The position numbers were made by a program, and so were the translations under genes. 64,000 nt of DNA, taken from Tumebacillus amylolyticus. GTDB lineage: Bacteria > Bacillota > Bacilli > Tumebacillales > Tumebacillaceae. Numbering within the stretch: the first letter of the stretch is position 1; every line of letters begins with the position of its first letter. Below are positions 49,725 through 58,298 of the stretch, piece by piece. Location: assembly GCF_016722965.1 (NCBI RefSeq), contig NZ_JAEQNB010000001.1, forward strand, positions 310,001-374,000. The letters run 5' to 3'. A model generated the notes under the pieces. The model was given only the letters and a program-made list of their open reading frames with translations, did not search any database and had not been told where the DNA came from.

Positions 49725-50752
49725 AACAGCAAGTGCAGGTACGCAACCGGCGTTTTTCCTTTCTCGTGGAACGGAAATCTCTCGTGGTTTTGTTGGCGCT
49801 GTTGATTTTGACGTTTGCGGTGGTGGTCGTTTCGACGGGGGTCGGGCAAGTGCAGATCTCGCCGCTGCGGGTGTTGAATGTGTTTTTGGGCGACGGGACG
49901 AAGCAGGAGCAGTTGATTGTCCATGACTTCCGTTTGCCCAGAACGTTGCTGTCGGTTTTGGTCGGGGTGGCGTTGGCGGTGTCGGGCGCGATCTTGCAAG
50001 GCATTCTGCGCAACCCGTTGGCGTCTCCCGATGTGATCGGGGTCACGGGCGGAGCTTCGGTCGCGGCGGTGCTGGTGTTGACCGTTTTTGAAGGGGTCAG
50101 CATCTCGTGGCTTCCGGTGGCGGCGATGCTTGGGGCGATTCTGGTGACGGCGCTCGTGTATGTGTTTTCGTGGAGTCGAGGCATTGCACCGCTTCGCTTG
50201 GTGCTGGTCGGGGTCGGAGTTGGAGCGGCGATGACTGCGCTTACGACGATGATGGTCGTGATGTCGCCGATGTATCTGACCGCACGGGCGGTGACGTGGA
50301 TGGCAGGGAGCGTCTACGGGGCTTCGTGGGGCAATGTGTTCACGATGACGCCGTGGGTGGTTCTGTTCGTGGTGCTGGCGATGTTCTTGAGCCGCTCGAT
50401 GAACGCTCAGCAGATGGGCGATGAAGTGGCGACCGGGATCGGGAATCCGGTGCAGCGGGACCGTTTGCTGTTGCTCGTCGTCTGTTGTGCGCTGGCCGGG
50501 TCGGCTGTGGCCGCCGGGGGCGCGATTGGATTTGTCGGATTGCTTGCCCCGCATATCTCGCGAAAATTGGTCGGGCCGGGGGCGGGCGTTTTGCTCCCGG
50601 TGTCCGGTTTGGTCGGGGCGTTGATCGTGCTGGTTTCGGATTTGATTGCCCGGACGGCGTTTGCGCCGCTTGATCTGCCGGTGGGGATCTTCACCGCATC
50701 GGTGGGGGCACCGTTTTTCATCTACTTGCTGTACAAGAATCGCAATTCATAG
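49721..50752 (+). CDS. FecCD-family iron-siderophore permease, second subunit
   Basis: This 343-residue membrane protein parallels the preceding gene: [42 protein letters not shown] and [19 protein letters not shown] are the same conserved elements. It has a longer basic cytoplasmic start (about residues 1-20). A heterodimer of the two subunits is the usual arrangement in this family. The ATG lies within the previous stop, after GAAAGGGGA. The longer upstream frame is an overlap artefact. Confidence 0.93.
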   Translation: MKQQVQVRNRRFSFLVERKSLVVLLALLILTFAVVVVSTGVGQVQISPLRVLNVFLGDGTKQEQLIVHDFRLPRTLLSVLVGVALAVSGAILQGILRNPLASPDVIGVTGGASVAAVLVLTVFEGVSISWLPVAAMLGAILVTALVYVFSWSRGIAPLRLVLVGVGVGAAMTALTTMMVVMSPMYLTARAVTWMAGSVYGASWGNVFTMTPWVVLFVVLAMFLSRSMNAQQMGDEVATGIGNPVQRDRLLLLVVCCALAGSAVAAGGAIGFVGLLAPHISRKLVGPGAGVLLPVSGLVGALIVLVSDLIARTAFAPLDLPVGIFTASVGAPFFIYLLYKNRNS

Positions 50753-50768
50753 GGAGGAGGGTACCCAC

Positions 50769-51590
50769 ATGAGTAACTTGCAAACGCGCGACCTCTCCAT
50801 TTCGTATGGAAAGACCCGCATCGTCGAAGGGATGAATCTGGAGATTCCGGAGGGAAAAATCACGGTGTTCATCGGGAGCAACGGGTCGGGCAAGTCCACG
50901 TTGTTGCGCTCGATGGCCCGTCTGTTGAACCCGGAGTCGGGAGCGATTCTGTTGGACGGTCATTCGATTCAAAAAATGCCGACCAAGCAAGTGGCCGCCA
51001 AATTGTCGATCCTGCCCCAAGGGCCGGTGGCACCGGAAGGCTTGACGGTACGGCAGTTGGTGAAACAAGGTCGCTACCCGCACCAGAGCTGGTTGCAGCA
51101 ATGGTCGGAAGAAGACGAGCGCATGGTGCAATCGGCGTTGGAAGCGACAGGGATTGCCCAGTTGGCAGATCAGGCGGTGGATGCACTGTCCGGCGGGCAA
51201 CGGCAACGGGCTTGGATTGCGATGTCGCTCGCCCAAGGGACCGAGATTCTGTTGCTCGACGAGCCGACGACGTATCTCGATATGACGCACCAGATTGAGG
51301 TGCTTGATATCTTGCAGGAACTGAATGAGAACGAGGGACGGACGGTTGTGATGGTGCTGCACGATTTGAATTTGTCCTGTCGCTATGCGGATCACATCGT
51401 GGCGATCAAAAAAGGCTCCGTGTACGCCGAGGGCAGCCCGGAGGACATCATCACGCCGGAGTTGGTGCGGGATGTTTTTAATATGGAATCGACGATCATC
51501 CGCGACCCGCTGTATGGAACTCCGATGTGTGTACCGTTTAGCCGTACTTTGAAGGCCGATTGCCGGGGCGGGCATTTGTTGAAGATGTAG
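50769..51590 (+). CDS. Iron-siderophore ABC transporter ATP-binding protein
   Basis: This 273-residue ATPase has Walker [10 protein letters not shown] (about residues 37-45), signature [13 protein letters not shown] (about 142-154), Walker [12 protein letters not shown] and the switch histidine in VVMVLHDLN. It is FecE/FhuC-like and powers the adjacent two-subunit permease from the cytoplasmic side. GGGAGGAGGG precedes the ATG. It ends the Fur-controlled operon; no clear terminator lies directly behind it, so the next small membrane gene may be co-transcribed. Confidence 0.95.
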   Translation: MSNLQTRDLSISYGKTRIVEGMNLEIPEGKITVFIGSNGSGKSTLLRSMARLLNPESGAILLDGHSIQKMPTKQVAAKLSILPQGPVAPEGLTVRQLVKQGRYPHQSWLQQWSEEDERMVQSALEATGIAQLADQAVDALSGGQRQRAWIAMSLAQGTEILLLDEPTTYLDMTHQIEVLDILQELNENEGRTVVMVLHDLNLSCRYADHIVAIKKGSVYAEGSPEDIITPELVRDVFNMESTIIRDPLYGTPMCVPFSRTLKADCRGGHLLKM

Positions 51591-51606
51591 AGGAGCTTGG
51601 TTTTGG

Positions 51607-51909
51607 ATGGGACCTGTTTTACGAGCAATCATGCGTTATGTAGGGTATGTCGTCCTGATGGGGGCGATTGCAGTTGTGTTCACGCTTCTCCTTTTTGCTC
51701 TCCATTTCACTTCGATTCTCATCCCAGACCAGAATTCGGTCGCATGGAGTAATTTCCATGTCGTAGAGGACGTTTTCAAAACCAGTCCGTTCATCGGCGT
51801 ATTCCTCGCGACGCGCTCATTGTTCGGGCGCATCGCGGCGGGTCTCGTCTTGACGTACTTCTGGATCTGGCCGGTCGTACATTGGTATTGGATCGGGGCC
51901 CCGCAATAG
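51607..51909 (+). CDS. Small membrane protein of unknown function
   Basis: This 100-residue protein has two hydrophobic segments (about residues 10-38 and 72-95) separated by a polar loop. GAGGAGCTTGG lies upstream at slightly long spacing. It starts 17 bases after the ABC ATPase gene and precedes a strong terminator, so it probably forms the end of the iron operon transcript. I recognise no family, and a link to iron uptake is only positional. Confidence 0.6.
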   Translation: MGPVLRAIMRYVGYVVLMGAIAVVFTLLLFALHFTSILIPDQNSVAWSNFHVVEDVFKTSPFIGVFLATRSLFGRIAAGLVLTYFWIWPVVHWYWIGAPQ

Positions 51910-51913
51910 AATG

Positions 51914-51954
51914 AAAAAAGCTCACAGCCGCACATGCGGAGGTGAGCTTTTTTC
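51914..51954. terminator. Terminator after the iron uptake operon
   Basis: AAAAAAGCTCAC and GTGAGCTTTTTT pair with an inner CCGC/GCGG stem. Confidence 0.88.
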
Positions 51955-52023
51955 GAATGCGCGTCTTGGGGCATACCATACATATGGAGTAGGGTTCGAA
52001 CCCAAAAAGGAGGCCCGGCATCC

Positions 52024-53238
52024 ATGTTCAACCGCGTGTACGAGAGCTGTCTCGCGTTTTGCAAGCGTCTTAGGGCGCGGGTGCTCGGCTTCTCCAATGC
52101 GGCGGAAGTTCGCCAAATTCGCCGCCGACTTCAAGACTGTTTGGATAAAGGCCCGCAGGTAGTCCCCGACCCTGCCACACTCACGGCGGAAGACCGTGAA
52201 TTGTACGAGCGCATCCGTTCGGAGACCGATCGGCTCAACCGCAACAACGTAACGCGCACGCAAGCCTATTGGGAGTACTACAAGCGGGTTCCCGAACTGC
52301 ACTGGGCTTTGCTTGCGCACATGGTCTCCCGCAACGGCGGGTACAACATGACCGACCTGCGCGGGGATTTGCTTTCTCGCGTGTTGGAGGGAGAGGAAGC
52401 GGAGCGTTTTTTTCAATTTCTGGAGCGGGCGAATTTCTTGATCTTCGGAGATGCGTACCCGCAGTTGTTGCTCTATGAAGCGAGCCGTGACGCAGGGCGG
52501 CCGCTTTTTCACCTGTTGCCGTACTTTGGGGTTTCGCAGTTTGCAGGTCTTGTGTGGGAGCGTTTCTGGGAGACGAACGATTCGGAGTTGCTGACGATGG
52601 CGCTCGTCGTGAACGAGCAGAATTACATCGAGCAACGCGTCGTCCGCAATCCCAAGTACCGCCCGGTGATCCGCTCGTTTGAATTTGCGGCGCAGACGCT
52701 TTTGAACTTGACGCAGGTGGTGTTCCCGTTTGACAGTTCGACGCAGAAGCCTGACGTACAGCTCGCAGGCGTGACGGTGGCGACGTTTCTCTCATTGACG
52801 GAGCGAATCGACACGGGGCGGCGGTTGTATGCGATTTTGTTCGGGCGGTCGGAGGTCTACGAGGGGGTCATGTCTTGGGCGGAGCGCACGCCGCACACGG
52901 CTTCGAGGATGGATTATTGGCCTCATCTGTACGCCAATCAAGCTACGGAGCGACCCGTTGAACGGTATCGACCACGGATCAACGGCCTTTTTTTGAAAAA
53001 AGGAGCCTCGCCGTTCCACTCGCCCTCCTTAGAGGATGTTTGGCCCGATGTCCGCGACCCCGAACCGGCAGGCGGGCACGACTGGTGCGGGAGCGCGGAG
53101 GCGGCGGAAGAGCTGTTCGGAACACGCCCTGCGAATGACTTCAACTTGACCGTCGCGTATGGAAAAACGCTCGCGCTCCTCGAAAAAGCGGTCGCCGCCG
53201 AAACGTGGTGGGACGAGGAGAAAAAGAACCGCGACTAA
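52024..53238 (+). CDS. DUF2515-like protein (YppC-like)
   Basis: This 404-residue soluble protein has no signal peptide or membrane helix. The segment RTQAYWEYYKRVPELHWALLAHMVSRNGGYNMTDL (about residues 78-112) is characteristic of the DUF2515 family found in Bacillales (B. subtilis YppC). Function is unknown. AAAGGAGGCCCGGCATCC precedes the ATG. The gene stands alone with a terminator. Confidence 0.78.
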   Translation: MFNRVYESCLAFCKRLRARVLGFSNAAEVRQIRRRLQDCLDKGPQVVPDPATLTAEDRELYERIRSETDRLNRNNVTRTQAYWEYYKRVPELHWALLAHMVSRNGGYNMTDLRGDLLSRVLEGEEAERFFQFLERANFLIFGDAYPQLLLYEASRDAGRPLFHLLPYFGVSQFAGLVWERFWETNDSELLTMALVVNEQNYIEQRVVRNPKYRPVIRSFEFAAQTLLNLTQVVFPFDSSTQKPDVQLAGVTVATFLSLTERIDTGRRLYAILFGRSEVYEGVMSWAERTPHTASRMDYWPHLYANQATERPVERYRPRINGLFLKKGASPFHSPSLEDVWPDVRDPEPAGGHDWCGSAEAAEELFGTRPANDFNLTVAYGKTLALLEKAVAAETWWDEEKKNRD

Positions 53239-53240
53239 TG

Positions 53241-53281
53241 AAAAACCCTCATCGGCACAGGGACCGGGTGAGGGTTTTTTT
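53241..53281 (+). terminator. Terminator after the DUF2515-like gene
   Basis: AAAACCCTCA pairs with TGAGGGTTTT around a large loop and is followed by T residues. Confidence 0.75.
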
Positions 53282-53285
53282 GGCA

Positions 53286-54671
53286 TCATCGGGGTTCCAG
53301 CAAGTACGAAAACGGGTGCTCGAACAATTTCATCGCCCGCCGACGAAGCTCCGGCGCTGAGATCTCGGCCAGGCACGAAGCAAACATACGCGAAAATGCT
53401 TCATGATTCGCGCAGTTCTCGTCATCCTGTTCGCGCAGAACCGTCGCGGCTTGGTCGGCGAACGCGAGCAGACGACTTTGGACGAGGGAGTTGCGGTCGC
53501 CCGCCTCTGTTTCCAGAAAGCCGCGCAGTTCGGCGATGCGGTACAGAGAGTCCCGCCACTTCCAGCGCTGTTGGTTGCGTCGGCGCCGGGTTGCATCGAG
53601 TTCGGGGAGCGTTTCGGAGGACAGCAGGGTAACTGCGTCTGTCCATGCGTCGGGGTGGAGGCATTCTTGGAATTTTTGCAGACAGTAGGTTTCGTGCGGC
53701 AACAGTTCGATGACGGCGCGGTAGGAGGGGATGCGGTTGCGGAGCGCCGCTTTTTTCGCCCAAGAGGCGTGCGTTTTCTGATCGTGGAGGCTGCGGGCGA
53801 AAGGCTCGCGGAGGATTTCGATCTCCTCGTCGGGCAGTTCGTGCAGGGCGAGGAGATGACGTTTGAGGCGGTTGTTTGGGAGGTGGCAGTCCTCGTCCTC
53901 GGCTCTGAGCACAAAATGCTTGCGGTAGAGTGCGAGCGAGCGGCGGCTGACGGGGGTGTGCAGATTCTGCATCACTTCGTAGCGAAATCGCCCGTACTCC
54001 GGGCAGGACGAGTGTGCGAGATACGAGTCTCGGATCAAATGAAGATCGGCGCGCACCGCCATGATCTCGGACTGAATCAGTTCGTCCAGGCAGGAAATCG
54101 AAGTCTCCATATGGGTAAAAGCGGTCGCATCCTCAGCCGAACTCTCACCCAGCACACGCGGGTAGAGGTCGTGAAACAGCATGACCTGCGCCATCGAATG
54201 GTGGAAGTTTTGCAGGTGGGGTTGGACCTCGGGGGACAGCGTAATCCCCGCGTTGTAACTTTGAACCCAGATCGCTTGGTAAGTGGGCGAGAGCAGGAGC
54301 GCGGCAGAATGGTTCGGAATTCGCAGAGGGCGGTTGAAAAACGACGCATGCGTCTCCTCTTGCAACGACAACCACGTCATGCCAATCGCCAAAGATTGAT
54401 ACAGTTCGAATTCTCCGATGCGGGCGGCGTCGAGGGTGAAGCGATGGAGGGCGTGGAGGCAACTCGTCTTGGAGTCGGGGTCAAAGTCGTAGGAGGCGTG
54501 GAAGGTTTCAAGCGCGAGGGTAAAATCGTCCGAACTCACAGCGAGCAAGACGTTCAGGCCATCCACCCCAAGGTCGCGGCCGATCTCATTCTCAAAAAAG
54601 CGGTCGGGGTCTGCAGCGAGGGCGCGCAGAGTTTCGTAATGAGGAAGCAGGTCTGTGCGGTTGTGGAGCAT
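53286..54671 (-). CDS. Helical protein of unknown function
   Basis: This 461-residue protein is mainly alpha-helical and rich in leucine, histidine and arginine, without signal peptide or membrane segments. I see no enzymatic motif. AAAGGGTG lies upstream of the ATG at acceptable spacing. It is a single gene transcribed against the DUF2515-like gene, sharing the terminator region. It could be a lineage-specific protein; I can give no function. Confidence 0.65.
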   Translation of the reverse strand: MLHNRTDLLPHYETLRALAADPDRFFENEIGRDLGVDGLNVLLAVSSDDFTLALETFHASYDFDPDSKTSCLHALHRFTLDAARIGEFELYQSLAIGMTWLSLQEETHASFFNRPLRIPNHSAALLLSPTYQAIWVQSYNAGITLSPEVQPHLQNFHHSMAQVMLFHDLYPRVLGESSAEDATAFTHMETSISCLDELIQSEIMAVRADLHLIRDSYLAHSSCPEYGRFRYEVMQNLHTPVSRRSLALYRKHFVLRAEDEDCHLPNNRLKRHLLALHELPDEEIEILREPFARSLHDQKTHASWAKKAALRNRIPSYRAVIELLPHETYCLQKFQECLHPDAWTDAVTLLSSETLPELDATRRRRNQQRWKWRDSLYRIAELRGFLETEAGDRNSLVQSRLLAFADQAATVLREQDDENCANHEAFSRMFASCLAEISAPELRRRAMKLFEHPFSYLLEPR

Positions 54672-54796
54672 GGAGGGGACACCCTTTCCGTAGTTTACTC
54701 AATGAAGGTAACCTATGGGGGAAATCCAAGAGCTATTCCTCCGAGTGCGTAGAGAGCAAATTCGTGGGTATTCTATGGAAAAAGGGGTGTCAGCTC

Positions 54797-55222
54797 ATGT
54801 GGAAAAAAGTCGTAACGGCGGCGCTGTTGGTGTCCGCGCTGCTTTGCGGGAGTGCGCAAGCGGCGCTCGAGCCGGAGCGAATCTTGGTGTATGACGTGAA
54901 GAAACAGGAAGTCGTGAAAAAGATCGACAACACCCCCGCCCTCCAACAGGAAGCGAAAAAGTGGCTCGATACCGTCACCGGTCTCTCGCCACGAGTGAAC
55001 CTTGGCACCGACAAAGGGCTGATCGTGAAGATCCCCATGGACCCGCCGACCCGTGCCGACAACCAGTGGATGAACGCGCAGATCACGGAGATCAACCTGA
55101 TCCTCCGGCCGGGAGAGAAGCCGGCGATGTTGCTTTTTACAGAGGAGAACCTCCCGAAGGTGTTTGAGTTTACGCATGATGTCGGGAAGTTTTTGAGAAA
55201 AACGCACTTGCAGTATTCTTGA
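54797..55222 (+). CDS. Exported protein of unknown function
   Basis: This 141-residue protein has a clear Sec signal peptide (about residues 1-22, ending CGSAQAAL). The mature part (about 118 residues) has mixed alpha/beta character with a basic dipeptide-rich start. I placed the start at 54797 because AAAGGGG lies just before; the frame from 54764 has no such site. A hairpin that overlaps the stop codon terminates it. Family unknown. Confidence 0.7.
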   Translation: MWKKVVTAALLVSALLCGSAQAALEPERILVYDVKKQEVVKKIDNTPALQQEAKKWLDTVTGLSPRVNLGTDKGLIVKIPMDPPTRADNQWMNAQITEINLILRPGEKPAMLLFTEENLPKVFEFTHDVGKFLRKTHLQYS

Positions 55223-55241
55223 CTGCAAGTGCGTTTTTTTA
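55200..55241 (+). terminator. Terminator overlapping the end of the exported protein gene
   Basis: AACGCACTTGCAGT pairs with ACTGCAAGTGCGTT around a short loop and T residues follow. The TGA stop lies in the loop region. Confidence 0.85.
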
Positions 55242-55877
55242 CAGAGAGCGGAGGATCGCACGAACCGGAGCCGCGCAACTGCCCTCGATCTTCATCGGGA
55301 GCGCGATCAGTTCATAGCGCCCGGCGGGGACTTCATGCAAGCGCAGGTTCTCCAAGATATACACCCCGCGCTGCAAAAAAGCTCCGTGTGCGTCCAGCGT
55401 TTTGCTGTCGGCGGGGTCGACGGACGGCGTATCCATGCCGATCAGTCGGACACCGAGGTCTGCGAGGGCCAGCACCGCTTCAGGCGCAATTGCGGTGAAG
55501 TCGGTGTTGAACACGGTATGGTCGGGGTACGAGTCTGTCTTGAACAGCACCCGCGTGACGCCGTCGCCCGCTTTTTTCATCACGTCCTCGACAAACTCCC
55601 GCGAAATCAACGCCCCCGACTCGCGAGGCACGTTTACGACCAACGCTTCCCCTACATACACATCCAAGGGAACTTCCTCCGTCTTGCCGCCGGTACTTCC
55701 ATAATGATACGGCGAATCCCCGTGCGTCCCCACATGCGGACTCATGACGATCCGCGAGACGTTGCAACTCCCGCCCATCTCCATCGTCCACACCCATTCT
55801 AATGAAAAGGGCGTGTCGCCGGGGAACGGTGCCGTCTCCGCCGTTACGCTCATCGTGATGTCATAGATCTTCTTCAT
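55239..55877 (-). CDS. kynB: Kynurenine formamidase (cyclase family)
   Basis: This 212-residue metal-dependent hydrolase removes formate from N-formylkynurenine in tryptophan breakdown. The metal motif HxGTHxDxPxHY reads HVGTHGDSPYHY (about residues 47-58), and GMDTPSVDPADSKTLDAH is the C-terminal signature of KynB. The start at 55877 follows GTGGAGGTGCAGAGG; the longer frame from 55919 lacks a site. No kynA or kynU is nearby, so the substrate within the cyclase family is likely but not certain. Confidence 0.85.
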   Translation of the reverse strand: MKKIYDITMSVTAETAPFPGDTPFSLEWVWTMEMGGSCNVSRIVMSPHVGTHGDSPYHYGSTGGKTEEVPLDVYVGEALVVNVPRESGALISREFVEDVMKKAGDGVTRVLFKTDSYPDHTVFNTDFTAIAPEAVLALADLGVRLIGMDTPSVDPADSKTLDAHGAFLQRGVYILENLRLHEVPAGRYELIALPMKIEGSCAAPVRAILRSL

Positions 55878-56056
55878 CCTCTGCACCTCCACAAAACTGA
55901 CCACTCCGTCTAAAACCAAGCAATTCGCAATCTTCCCTCACCATCTTCACCTATTCCCCCAAAACTGTCCAGAGCGGCCGCCACATCCTGAATTTCACTC
56001 TCGAATTTTTTGTTCAAATGATGTATAAGTATAGGTAGGATATTTCTCGCCTCGTG

Positions 56057-56076
56057 AACCGACCGCTCGGTCGGTT
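56057..56076. promoter_or_regulatory. TetR-family-type palindrome upstream of the fatty acid operon
   Basis: AACCGACCGCTCGGTCGGTT is a near-perfect inverted repeat. ACCGACCG-type palindromes are bound by TetR-family regulators of acyl-CoA metabolism in several bacteria. It lies directly next to a FadR-like site. Confidence 0.65.
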
Positions 56077-56077
56077 T

Positions 56078-56095
56078 TGAATGATGGTTCATTCA
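56078..56095. promoter_or_regulatory. FadR-like operator upstream of the Fe-S reductase gene
   Basis: TGAATGATGGTTCATTCA is an inverted repeat matching the B. subtilis FadR consensus (TGAATGA, a four-base centre, TCATTCA). It lies 31 bases before the start codon, so a bound repressor would block transcription until acyl-CoA is present. Confidence 0.8.
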
Positions 56096-56125
56096 TAGAG
56101 AAGGCATAAAAGGAGTGAAGACTAC

Positions 56126-58159
56126 ATGGAGTGGATTCGCGTTGTTCTGTTCTTGGCACTGGCCGGAGCGGCAGGGTACTTCAGCTTGTCGGCATTTTAC
56201 AAGCGCTATCAATACCTCATGCTCGGCGCCCAAGAGGATCGTTTTGACGATCGAGACGCTCGCATCAGCGGCTTCTTCAAATACGTCATCGGTCAAGGCA
56301 AGGTCTTGGCGGAACCGGCGGGGATCGCGCATGCGATCATTTTCTACGGCTTTATCATCATTTCGATTGGGGCTTTGGACTTTTTCGTCTTCCATCTGAC
56401 AGGCGGACATCACATTCCGGGTCTGGGCTCGAATGCGTTTGTCTTCTTGCATGAGATGGCGAACATCCTCGTGCTCGTGTCGCTTGGCATCGCAGCCCTG
56501 CGCCGCTACATCATCAAACCGATGCGTCTCGATGTGACCCTCGAAGCGGGTCTGATCGTCGGGATGATCGCGTTCCTGATCTTGACCGACTACGCGTTCT
56601 GGGGTGCGGCAGACGCACTTGAAGGCCACGCGCCGGGCTTCGTCGCTCCGGTTGTCGGCTGGCTCGCAGGTTCTGTCTATGCAGGTCTGTCCGAAACGAC
56701 GCTGACCGTAACCAAAGAGATTTTCTTCTGGCTGCACTCGGCGATTCTGTTCTACTTCGCCGTCTTCATCCCGCGCTCCAAGCATCTGCACATGGTCGGC
56801 GCGATGTTCAACACCTACTTCCGCAAAACGGACGCAACCCGTCCGAAGGGCCGTCTGAAAAAGCTCGACCTCGAAGACGAGTCGATCGAAGAATTCGGCG
56901 TCGGCCGCATCGATCAATTCTCGTGGCGTCAACTGCTCGACGGCTACGCGTGCACCGAGTGCGGACGTTGCCACGTCAACTGCCCGGCGACTCTGTCCGG
57001 CACCGAGCTGTCTCCGAAATACCTGATTCTCAAAATGAAAGACCACCTGCTCACCGTCGGCGACTCGCTCGTCGCACAAAAAGCAGGCACCGTCTCCGGC
57101 GCAGCAGGCACCCAAGTGGAAGTCGCGGCGACCGCGGAACTGCCGATGCTGATCGGCGACGTCTACACCGAGAACGAAATCTGGGCTTGCACCACCTGCC
57201 GCGCATGTGAAGAAGCGTGCCCGGTCTTCAACGAACACGTCGACAAAATCATCGACATGCGCCGTTACCTCGTCCTCACCGAGGGCAAGGCAGAGCCGGA
57301 AGTCAACCGTGCGTTCCAAAACCTCGAGCGTCAATCCAACGAATGGGGCCAAAACCGCAAGACTCGCGGCGACTGGGCCAAGGACATGGGCATCCAAACC
57401 ATGGCCGAAGTGGACGGCGAAGTCGAGTGGCTGTACTACGTCGGTTCCTCCGCATCGTTTGACGCACGCAACCAAAAAATCGCCCAGTCCTTCGCGAAGC
57501 TGCTCCAAGAAGCAGGCATCAACTTTGCGATCCTCGGCTCCGAGGAAGAATCGGACGGCGACACCGCTCGACGCCTCGGCAACGAAATGCTCTACCAATC
57601 GCTCGTCGAAGCGAACATCGAGATCTTCAAAGAGTACGGCGTGAAGAAAATCGTCACGACCTGCCCGCACGCGTACAACACCTTCAAGAACGAATACCCT
57701 GACTTCGGCTTCGAACTCGAAGTGGTCCTGCATCATACGGAACTTTTGGCTCAACTGGTGGACGAAGGCAAGCTCAACCCGACTCATGAAGTCGAGCACA
57801 CCCTGACCTTCCACGATTCCTGCTACTTGGGTCGCTACAACGACATCTACACCGCACCGCGTTACCTGATCTCGATCATCCCGGGCGTCAAGCTCGTCGA
57901 GATGGAGCGCAACCGCACCAAGTCGATGTGCTGCGGCGCCGGCGGCGGCGGTCTGTTCAAGGAAGACACCGGCGAACAACGCATCAACGTCATGCGCACC
58001 GAGCAAGCGATGGAGACCGGCGCAACGGCGATCGGCACCGCTTGCCCGTACTGCATGACCATGATCACCGACGGCACCAAGGCGAAGAACGTCGAGGAGA
58101 ACCTCCCCGTGTACGACGTCGTGGAACTGCTCTCCATGTCGGTGTTCGGCACCAACTAA
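56126..58159 (+). CDS. fadF: FadF-type membrane iron-sulfur reductase
   Basis: This 677-residue protein combines an N-terminal membrane domain (about residues 1-235, with six helices and heme-type histidines), two 4Fe-4S motifs and two CCG domains. The Fe-S motifs are CTECGRCHVNC near 276 and CTTCRACEEAC near 356; the CCG domains (about 440-670) include CHDSCYLGR-like FHDSCYLGRYN and MCCGAGGGG. It is related to heterodisulfide reductase subunits and to B. subtilis FadF (YwjF). It probably carries electrons from acyl-CoA dehydrogenases, via electron-transfer flavoprotein, to the quinone pool. AAAGGAGTG precedes the ATG. A FadR-like site controls it. Confidence 0.88.
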   Translation: MEWIRVVLFLALAGAAGYFSLSAFYKRYQYLMLGAQEDRFDDRDARISGFFKYVIGQGKVLAEPAGIAHAIIFYGFIIISIGALDFFVFHLTGGHHIPGLGSNAFVFLHEMANILVLVSLGIAALRRYIIKPMRLDVTLEAGLIVGMIAFLILTDYAFWGAADALEGHAPGFVAPVVGWLAGSVYAGLSETTLTVTKEIFFWLHSAILFYFAVFIPRSKHLHMVGAMFNTYFRKTDATRPKGRLKKLDLEDESIEEFGVGRIDQFSWRQLLDGYACTECGRCHVNCPATLSGTELSPKYLILKMKDHLLTVGDSLVAQKAGTVSGAAGTQVEVAATAELPMLIGDVYTENEIWACTTCRACEEACPVFNEHVDKIIDMRRYLVLTEGKAEPEVNRAFQNLERQSNEWGQNRKTRGDWAKDMGIQTMAEVDGEVEWLYYVGSSASFDARNQKIAQSFAKLLQEAGINFAILGSEEESDGDTARRLGNEMLYQSLVEANIEIFKEYGVKKIVTTCPHAYNTFKNEYPDFGFELEVVLHHTELLAQLVDEGKLNPTHEVEHTLTFHDSCYLGRYNDIYTAPRYLISIIPGVKLVEMERNRTKSMCCGAGGGGLFKEDTGEQRINVMRTEQAMETGATAIGTACPYCMTMITDGTKAKNVEENLPVYDVVELLSMSVFGTN

Positions 58160-58167
58160 TTTTCAGG

Positions 58168-58205
58168 AAAAAAGACCGGGGGTACTCACCCGGTCTTTTT
58201 TTTCG
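58168..58205 (+). terminator. Terminator after fadF
   Basis: AAAGACCGGG pairs with CCCGGTCTTT around a short loop and is followed by eight T residues. Confidence 0.85.
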
Positions 58206-58207
58206 TG

Positions 58208-58213
58208 TATAAT
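58208..58213 (+). promoter_or_regulatory. Possible -10 element of the thiolase promoter
   Basis: TATAAT lies just after the fadF terminator and 44 bases upstream of the FadR-like site. No good -35 is visible at 17 bases. Confidence 0.35.
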
Positions 58214-58256
58214 GGGGAGGAGTCATCTTCCAAAATACCGACTGTTTGTTCGAAAC

Positions 58257-58274
58257 TGAATGATTCTTCATTCA
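58257..58274. promoter_or_regulatory. FadR-like operator upstream of the thiolase gene
   Basis: TGAATGATTCTTCATTCA matches the same 18-base inverted repeat as the site before fadF, 25 bases upstream of the thiolase start. Confidence 0.8.
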
Positions 58275-58298
58275 TCTGCACATAAAGGAGTGTCAATC

